This document shows positions 5,194-8,562 of a DNA stretch of 8,562 nucleotides, piece by piece (positions within the stretch are counted from its first letter, which is position 1; every line of letters begins with the position of its first letter). Both the position numbers and the translations under genes were made by a program. The notes beneath the pieces were generated by a model that worked only from the letters and a program-made list of their open reading frames with translations, was not told where the DNA came from and made no database searches. Source of the DNA: CAZGSG01 sp964528095 (GTDB lineage: Bacteria; Bacteroidota; Bacteroidia; Chitinophagales; Chitinophagaceae); assembly GCA_964528095.1 (NCBI GenBank), contig CAZGSG010000256.1, positions 1 to 8,562 of the forward strand. Direction: 5' to 3'.

Positions 5194-6867
5194 TTATCTC
5201 TTGTTACCCCCACTTTCCGCATCGTTCATCCTGATCTTACGACCACGGAAATTTTTACCGTCCATCGCTTTGATCATTTTTTTGCTCGCTGCCGGCTCTA
5301 CTTCTATCCAGCTATTCATTTCTTTCATATCGATACGACCCAGTACATCTTTTTTCAAATCACTCATATCCAATATAAATTGCAGGAAGCTTGCCTTATA
5401 GAAACCATCTTTGGTTCCAAGATTTACGAACAATCGTTGGTAACTATCACCGCCGCCAAAGGTTCTGCCTTTTGTATCACGATCACGCGGACTTGCAGGA
5501 CGATCGGCTCTTTCGCGTCTATCTCCCCTGCGATCATCTGTACGCATGTTGAGATCAGCCGCGTTTTCATAATATTTAAGAAACCTGTCAAACTCAAGTG
5601 CTGCTACCCTTTGCAGGATCTCTTCTTTTTCTATATGCCCGAATTTCTCCTGTAATAAAGGAATATAGGTTTCATATTCTCCATGACTGATATCAGCATT
5701 CAGCATTTTATCGATGAAGTGAAAGAACTGTTTGCGGCAAACATCCTTCCCACTTGGAATATCCATTTTATGCACCTTCGTATTTACCAGTCTTTCGATT
5801 TGTCTTAACCGGTATATTTCTTTTGGCGTCACCAATGAAACAGAAATACCACTTTTACCTGCACGGCCTGTTCGCCCGCTACGGTGCGTATACACTTCGG
5901 TATCATCTGGCAGCTCATAATTAATAACGTGGGTAATACCCGACACATCGATACCACGGGCAGCCACATCTGTAGCGATCAGCAACTGGATGCTTCTATC
6001 ACGGAAAAGACCCATGACCTTATCCCGTTGCTGTTGTGTAAGATCTCCATGGATCGCTTCAATATCATATCCTTCTCTCGTAAGTTGCTCCGCTACATCC
6101 TGCGCATCAGCCTTGGTACGGGTAAACACGATACCATATATACCCGGGTTGAAATCGATAATGCGTTTGAGCGTTTCGTACCTGTTCACATGCTGTGTAG
6201 CATAGTACTGGTGATCGATATTTACATTGCCGGCATTCACCTTACCGATGGTGATTTCAAAAGGCTGCTGCATATATCGTTTGCTCACCTGCCTGATCTC
6301 TGGTGGCATCGTGGCGCTGAATAACCAGGTACTCTGGCGGTTCGGTGTATTTTTTAAGATGAACTCGATATCTTCTTTAAAGCCCATGTTGAGCATTTCA
6401 TCAGCCTCGTCCAGTACTACATAATGGATGTTTTCGAGGTTGATCGCTTTTCTTTCGATCAGGTCGATCAGTCTTCCCGGAGTAGCCACTACGATATGGG
6501 TCCCTCTTTTAAGATCACGGATCTGCATACTGATGGAAGTACCGCCATATACAGCTGTCACCGATAAATTACCCGCGCCTTTTTTAAAAGAGTCGAGATC
6601 TTTCGCTATCTGGAGGCAAAGTTCCCGCGTAGGGCAAATGATCAATGCCTGCGGAAATTTATCCGCTTTATTGATAAGTTGTAATAAAGGAAGGCCGAAA
6701 GCAGCCGTTTTACCGGTGCCCGTTTGTGCAAGGCCTATAAAATCTTTTGTTCCCTGTAACAGAACGGGGATCGCTTTTTCCTGGATGGGAGTTGGTTGTG
6801 TAAAACCCAGTGCGCTGACAGAACGAAGTAAACTCTCTTCGATTCCTAACGCTTCAAATGTAACCAC
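5194..6867 (-). CDS. DEAD-box ATP-dependent RNA helicase with DbpA/CsdA-type RNA-binding domain
   Basis: Cytoplasmic RNA helicase likely acting in ribosome assembly, RNA decay or cold adaptation. The 557 residues show all the core motifs in order: Q motif with Phe4 and Gln29, motif I AQTGTGKT (47-54), Ia PTREL (79-83), GG (108-109), TPGR (129-132), DEAD (153-156), SAT (184-186), then ATDVAARGIDV and HRSGRTGRAG in the second RecA domain. A basic/acidic linker rich in R and D (about 440-470) leads to a C-terminal RNA-binding domain (475-550, QRLFVNLGTKDGF...) like that of DbpA, YxiN and CsdA. The start is GTG; no ATG is available in frame upstream, and the Q-motif Phe at position 4 supports it. 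Whether it is a true rRNA-specific DbpA or a general CsdA/DeaD type cannot be told here. Confidence 0.95.
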   Translation of the reverse strand: MVTFEALGIEESLLRSVSALGFTQPTPIQEKAIPVLLQGTKDFIGLAQTGTGKTAAFGLPLLQLINKADKFPQALIICPTRELCLQIAKDLDSFKKGAGNLSVTAVYGGTSISMQIRDLKRGTHIVVATPGRLIDLIERKAINLENIHYVVLDEADEMLNMGFKEDIEFILKNTPNRQSTWLFSATMPPEIRQVSKRYMQQPFEITIGKVNAGNVNIDHQYYATQHVNRYETLKRIIDFNPGIYGIVFTRTKADAQDVAEQLTREGYDIEAIHGDLTQQQRDKVMGLFRDRSIQLLIATDVAARGIDVSGITHVINYELPDDTEVYTHRSGRTGRAGKSGISVSLVTPKEIYRLRQIERLVNTKVHKMDIPSGKDVCRKQFFHFIDKMLNADISHGEYETYIPLLQEKFGHIEKEEILQRVAALEFDRFLKYYENAADLNMRTDDRRGDRRERADRPASPRDRDTKGRTFGGGDSYQRLFVNLGTKDGFYKASFLQFILDMSDLKKDVLGRIDMKEMNSWIEVEPAASKKMIKAMDGKNFRGRKIRMNDAESGGNKR

Positions 6868-6905
6868 TGATAATAATTTAAATGAATTTTGCAGATTGAA
6901 CGCCG

Positions 6906-6913
6906 CAAAGGTA
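6906..6913 (-). promoter_or_regulatory. Candidate -7 box of the helicase promoter
   Basis: TACCTTTG (6913-6906), followed by C, is an exact match to the Bacteroidota TAnnTTTG(C) -7 element. It lies 38 bp upstream of the GTG start and would give a 5' leader of about 30-35 nt. No clear TTG/TTTG -33 element is seen at the expected distance, which lowers confidence. The rest of the 6914-7021 stretch contains only a weak 5-bp hairpin (CAGGC/GCCTG, 6964-6978) and no gene I can support. Confidence 0.5.
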
Positions 6914-7021
6914 ATGAAATTCAGGCCGGTATTGGTAGATTACACCCGGCGCACGAAATCTGGCAGGCTGGTGGCCTGGCAAAATAGTCAGGCAGAATCT
7001 GTTGCTGAACCGGCAGGGACT

Positions 7022-7049
7022 AAAAAAAGCCGTCCCGCAAAGCGGGACG
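7022..7049 (-). terminator. Rho-independent terminator of the small lipoprotein gene
   Basis: On the minus strand CGTCCCGC (7049-7042) and GCGGGACG (7038-7031) form a perfect 8-bp stem with a 3-nt loop. GC and a run of seven T (7028-7022) follow. It sits 99 bp beyond the lipoprotein stop codon on the same strand; the stretch between is a 3' untranslated region with a minor 5-bp hairpin (TTCGT/ACGAA near 7110-7123). It insulates the helicase promoter from upstream transcription. Confidence 0.9.
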
Positions 7050-7148
7050 ACCTCTAACGATTGCTTGCCATGTGAAATTATATTTCCTACGGCAATTAAA
7101 ACCGCAATGATTCGTGTGTACGAACGTTACGGTCTTAAGCCCGGTAGA

Positions 7149-7391
7149 TTATTTTTTTGTAGCAGCCTTGATGCTGTCAGCTACGCGAGTTGAATCAGCA
7201 ACTCTTTTAGCTTCCAGTTCAGCAGGTGTTGGAACGGCAGCAGCAGCTTCAGCAGCAACTTTAGCTAAGCTATCAGCTACACGAGTAGAATCAGCAATTC
7301 TTGTTGCTTCAGCGTCTTTGTCAGCAGCGTCATTGTTACAAGATACAAAACCTAAAGAGGCGATTGCCAATACTAAAAACAGCTTTTTCAT
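7149..7391 (-). CDS. Small repeat-containing lipoprotein, unknown function
   Basis: An 80-residue protein with a lipoprotein signal peptide: MKK, a hydrophobic core (residues 4-16), then GFVSC with Cys18 as the lipidation site followed by NND, a common Bacteroidota pattern. The mature part is almost only Ala, Asp, Ser, Thr, Arg, Lys, Glu and Val. It contains two near-identical 14-residue units, residues 28-41 and 60-73 (EATRIADSTRVADS and EAKRVADSTRVADS), each made of a 6-residue beat R(I/V)ADS(T/x), linked by an Ala-rich stretch with PTP (54-56). The composition predicts a helical, highly charged surface protein; I do not recognise a family. Its ATG is preceded by an A-rich leader holding a 9-nt tandem repeat (7402-7419). 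It is monocistronic, with its own terminator, and divergent from the ECF sigma gene. A cell-envelope anchor or spacer role is speculation. Confidence 0.85.
   Translation of the reverse strand: MKKLFLVLAIASLGFVSCNNDAADKDAEATRIADSTRVADSLAKVAAEAAAAVPTPAELEAKRVADSTRVADSIKAATKK
7175..7214. repeat. Lipoprotein internal direct repeat, copy 1
   Basis: This 40-bp segment matches 7271-7310 at 34 of 40 positions by eye, offset by exactly 96 bp (32 codons). It encodes the C-terminal repeat unit of the lipoprotein (residues about 60-73). Several differences are at third codon positions, so the repeat has diverged under protein-level constraint rather than being a very fresh duplication. Confidence 0.8.
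7271..7310. repeat. Lipoprotein internal direct repeat, copy 2
   Basis: Partner of the 7175-7214 repeat. It encodes the N-terminal repeat unit (residues about 28-41) just after the lipidation Cys and its short acidic tether. Confidence 0.8.
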
Positions 7392-7401
7392 TGTGTTGTA
7401 A

Positions 7402-7419
7402 TTTTTTGAATTTTTTGAA
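7402..7419. repeat. Tandem 9-nt repeat TTTTTTGAA x2
   Basis: Two adjacent identical copies (7402-7410 and 7411-7419), which read TTCAAAAAA on the minus strand. They lie in the lipoprotein 5' leader, 11-28 nt upstream of its ATG. A-rich leaders are common before Bacteroidota starts and may help translation in place of a Shine-Dalgarno; otherwise a simple-sequence coincidence. Confidence 0.5.
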
Positions 7420-7451
7420 ATATTTCACTGTTTATACCAGGATCAGGAAAA

Positions 7452-7499
7452 AGTAACCCGGATTTTTTAATTATTTTTTTTAGACTGGGAAAGGTTACT
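7452..7499. promoter_or_regulatory. Divergent GGTTACT motif pair between lipoprotein and sigma genes
   Basis: GGTTACT reads toward the sigma gene on the plus strand (7493-7499, followed by ATTTTT). The same seven bases read toward the lipoprotein on the minus strand (7458-7452, followed by TTTTTCC). The 34-bp spacer between them is very AT-rich. The copies lie 31 bp and 60 bp from the respective start codons. They could be promoter elements shared by both genes, perhaps recognised by the ECF sigma factor itself, or the half-sites of an operator. No exact TAnnTTTG box is seen in this 139-bp gap, although TACTTTTT (minus) comes within one base. Confidence 0.3.
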
Positions 7500-7530
7500 A
7501 TTTTTAAAAAAACGTATTAAATAAAGGATA

Positions 7531-8103
7531 TTGAAACCTGAGATTAACGAGAAGATTTTACTGGAAGGATTAGCCCGGAACGATAAAAAAGCCGTTGAAA
7601 CGATCTATAAGGAGAATTATAACACGATTCAGTCCTTGATTATCAACAACAACGGTTCTGCAGACGATGCCAAAGACATTTTCCAGGAAGCAATGATCGT
7701 GCTTTATGAAAAGGCGAAATTGCAGAGTTTTGAACTAAACTGCCTGATTAAAACGTATATCTATTCTGTAGCCCGGCGCTTGTGGCTCAAGCGGTTACAA
7801 CAAATGAACCGGTATACCACGGAGATAAGCAGTGATGGAGTGGTGCATGTAGAGGAAGATATGGAAGAACATAACAGGCGGGATTCGGAGTTTGAAATGA
7901 TGAATAAAGCGATCAGTGGCCTGGGGGAACCCTGCAAAAGTCTGCTGGAAGCTTACTACCTGCAAAAAAAGAACATGCAGGAAATAGCGGCCAGTTTTGG
8001 ATATACCAATGCTGAAAACGCTAAAAATCAGAAATATAAATGCCTGATGAGGCTGAAAAAAATATTTTTTTCGCATTATAAAAATGGAGGTAGCGATGAA
8101 TGA
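7531..8103 (+). CDS. ECF-type RNA polymerase sigma factor
   Basis: A 190-residue sigma-70 family protein of extracytoplasmic-function size. Region 2 spans about residues 18-92 (SADDAKDIFQEAMIVLYEK at 43-61, then TYIYSVARRLWLKRL at 75-89, the core- and -10-binding helices). Region 4 spans about 124-180, with the helix-turn-helix part MQEIAASFGYTNAENAKNQKYKCLMRLKK at 149-177. There is no region 3, only an acidic linker (98-122). The start is TTG: an in-frame TAA lies six bases upstream and the next in-frame ATG would remove part of region 2. A weak GGA lies five bases before the TTG. It overlaps the next gene by 8 nt, implying translational coupling and that the two products act as a regulator pair. 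Confidence 0.92.
   Translation: MKPEINEKILLEGLARNDKKAVETIYKENYNTIQSLIINNNGSADDAKDIFQEAMIVLYEKAKLQSFELNCLIKTYIYSVARRLWLKRLQQMNRYTTEISSDGVVHVEEDMEEHNRRDSEFEMMNKAISGLGEPCKSLLEAYYLQKKNMQEIAASFGYTNAENAKNQKYKCLMRLKKIFFSHYKNGGSDE
8086..8090 (+). promoter_or_regulatory. Strong Shine-Dalgarno for the overlapping membrane protein gene
   Basis: GGAGG, five bases before the ATG at 8096 and inside the sigma factor frame. No other start in this window has a comparable site, as expected for Bacteroidota, so this one fixes the start and suggests efficient re-initiation at the overlap. Confidence 0.7.
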
Positions 8104-8562
8104 GCGCAATGATATTATGATACTGGATGCTGTGGAAAGGTATATCAGGGGGGAAATGAATCCGGATGAGCGCCTGAATTTTGAGCATTTGCGCAAAACC
8201 AGCCAGGATATTGACCAATTGGTGGTAGAACATACTCTTTTCCTCCAGCAGGTAAACCAGTTTGGAGAATGGCAGAAATTCCGCTCCACCCTGCAGGATG
8301 TACATACCGATCTTTCCGAACAGGGCAAGATCAATTCTGATAAATTAAAAGGCAATGCCAAAGTAGTATATCTCTGGAATCGCTATAAGAGAGTAGCCGT
8401 GATCGCTGCTTCTATTGCGGGTATTACCGCTATCACGCTTTCCTCTTTGGTCAATTCCATCGCCCCCCAGCCTAAAGATCCGCAGGTACAGCAGTTGGTA
8501 CATCAGGTGACCGCAGTAAAACAGGACCTGAAAAACCTTAAGGAGAATATTGACAATGTAGA
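8096..8562 (+). CDS. Single-pass membrane protein, probable anti-sigma partner, cut by window edge
   Basis: Read from the sequence: 155 codons before the right edge. Residues 1-90 are cytoplasmic in character, beginning with a YIRGEMNPDERLNFEHLR segment (16-33) of the kind seen at the N-terminus of Bacteroidota anti-sigma-like proteins, where a short helix precedes the sigma-binding part. Residues about 100-119 (VAVIAASIAGITAITLSSLV) form one membrane span after the basic RYKR (96-99), placing the N-terminus inside. Past the span the sequence is Q/K/L-rich with heptad-like spacing (129-155), probably coiled coil. No zinc-binding HxxxCxxC is present, so it is not a classical ZAS anti-sigma. 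The start overlaps the sigma gene by 8 nt (ATGAATGA). In relatives such proteins may continue into a periplasmic trypsin-like domain; that is memory-based and untested since the rest lies outside. Confidence 0.8.
   Translation, partial: MNERNDIMILDAVERYIRGEMNPDERLNFEHLRKTSQDIDQLVVEHTLFLQQVNQFGEWQKFRSTLQDVHTDLSEQGKINSDKLKGNAKVVYLWNRYKRVAVIAASIAGITAITLSSLVNSIAPQPKDPQVQQLVHQVTAVKQDLKNLKENIDNV

Noticed and set aside
6964..6978. CAGGC/GCCTG hairpin upstream of the helicase promoter
   Set aside because: Only 5 bp with mismatched flanks and no U-tract; not a supported terminator or RNA gene.
6428..7057. A 209-codon plus-strand frame opposite the helicase N-terminus
   Set aside because: It is antisense to the conserved helicase motifs, has no family features, and its 3' part runs through the helicase promoter and a terminator hairpin. 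It is a shadow frame.
7114..7401. A 95-codon plus-strand Ala/Ser-rich frame
   Set aside because: Reverse shadow of the repetitive lipoprotein gene, which has a lipobox and its own terminator on the minus strand.
7452..7499. The GGTTACT inverted repeat as a transcription terminator
   Set aside because: The 7-bp arms are 34 nt apart, and the position between two divergent starts does not suit a terminator.
7795..8361. A 188-codon minus-strand frame across the sigma factor/membrane protein junction
   Set aside because: It overlaps two well-supported plus-strand genes and its sequence shows no domain; the plus-strand pair with its GGAGG site explains the region.
1..8562. CRISPR arrays, tRNA or rRNA genes, insertion sequences, phage or defence genes
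   Set aside because: None seen: no regularly spaced repeats, no cloverleaf or rRNA-like sequence, no transposase or integrase frame.

Overview
The window reads as chromosomal DNA of a Bacteroidota bacterium, most likely family Chitinophagaceae. Grounds: DAHP synthase carries a C-terminal chorismate mutase; the operon order pheA - aminotransferase - tyrA - DAHPS/CM - aroB fits that phylum; TAnnTTTG-type -7 promoter boxes occur; most starts lack a Shine-Dalgarno sequence; and there is a small lipoprotein with a Bacteroidota-style lipobox. Genus cannot be fixed from this sequence.

Layout. Positions 1-5193 (minus strand) hold an aromatic amino acid operon, transcribed right to left: a regulatory leader (about 5175-4933), pheA (prephenate dehydratase), a class I/II aminotransferase, tyrA (prephenate dehydrogenase), a bifunctional DAHP synthase-chorismate mutase, and aroB (cut by the left edge). 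Together these genes cover entry into the shikimate pathway, the chorismate-to-prephenate step, both prephenate branches and a likely final transamination. Positions 5194-6867 (minus) encode a DEAD-box RNA helicase with a DbpA/CsdA-type RNA-binding C-terminus. Positions 7022-7391 (minus) hold a small repeat-containing lipoprotein gene and its terminator. Positions 7531-8562 (plus, divergent) hold an ECF sigma factor and an overlapping single-pass membrane protein that runs off the right edge.

The main discovery is in the leader of the aromatic operon. A short unannotated reading frame (5141-5052, minus) encodes a 29-residue peptide with 6 Phe and 2 Tyr in a 12-residue stretch. It is followed by a perfect 10-bp GC-rich terminator hairpin with a U-tract (5028-5002). 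The 9-nt sequence AGGCCGGGA of the terminator's 3' arm also occurs inside the peptide frame (5084-5076), so the upstream copy can pair with the terminator's 5' arm. A second 6-nt complementary pair extends this alternative antiterminator. This is the full architecture of ribosome-mediated transcription attenuation responding to charged tRNA-Phe (and probably tRNA-Tyr). It would place the whole pathway, including the common first step, under Phe control.

Secondary points of interest: a near-palindromic 26-nt element between the attenuator and pheA; a Met in place of the usual PLP-contacting Asn of the aminotransferase; two divergent GGTTACT motifs between the lipoprotein and sigma factor genes; an internal duplication in the lipoprotein; and a strong Shine-Dalgarno at the sigma factor/membrane protein overlap.
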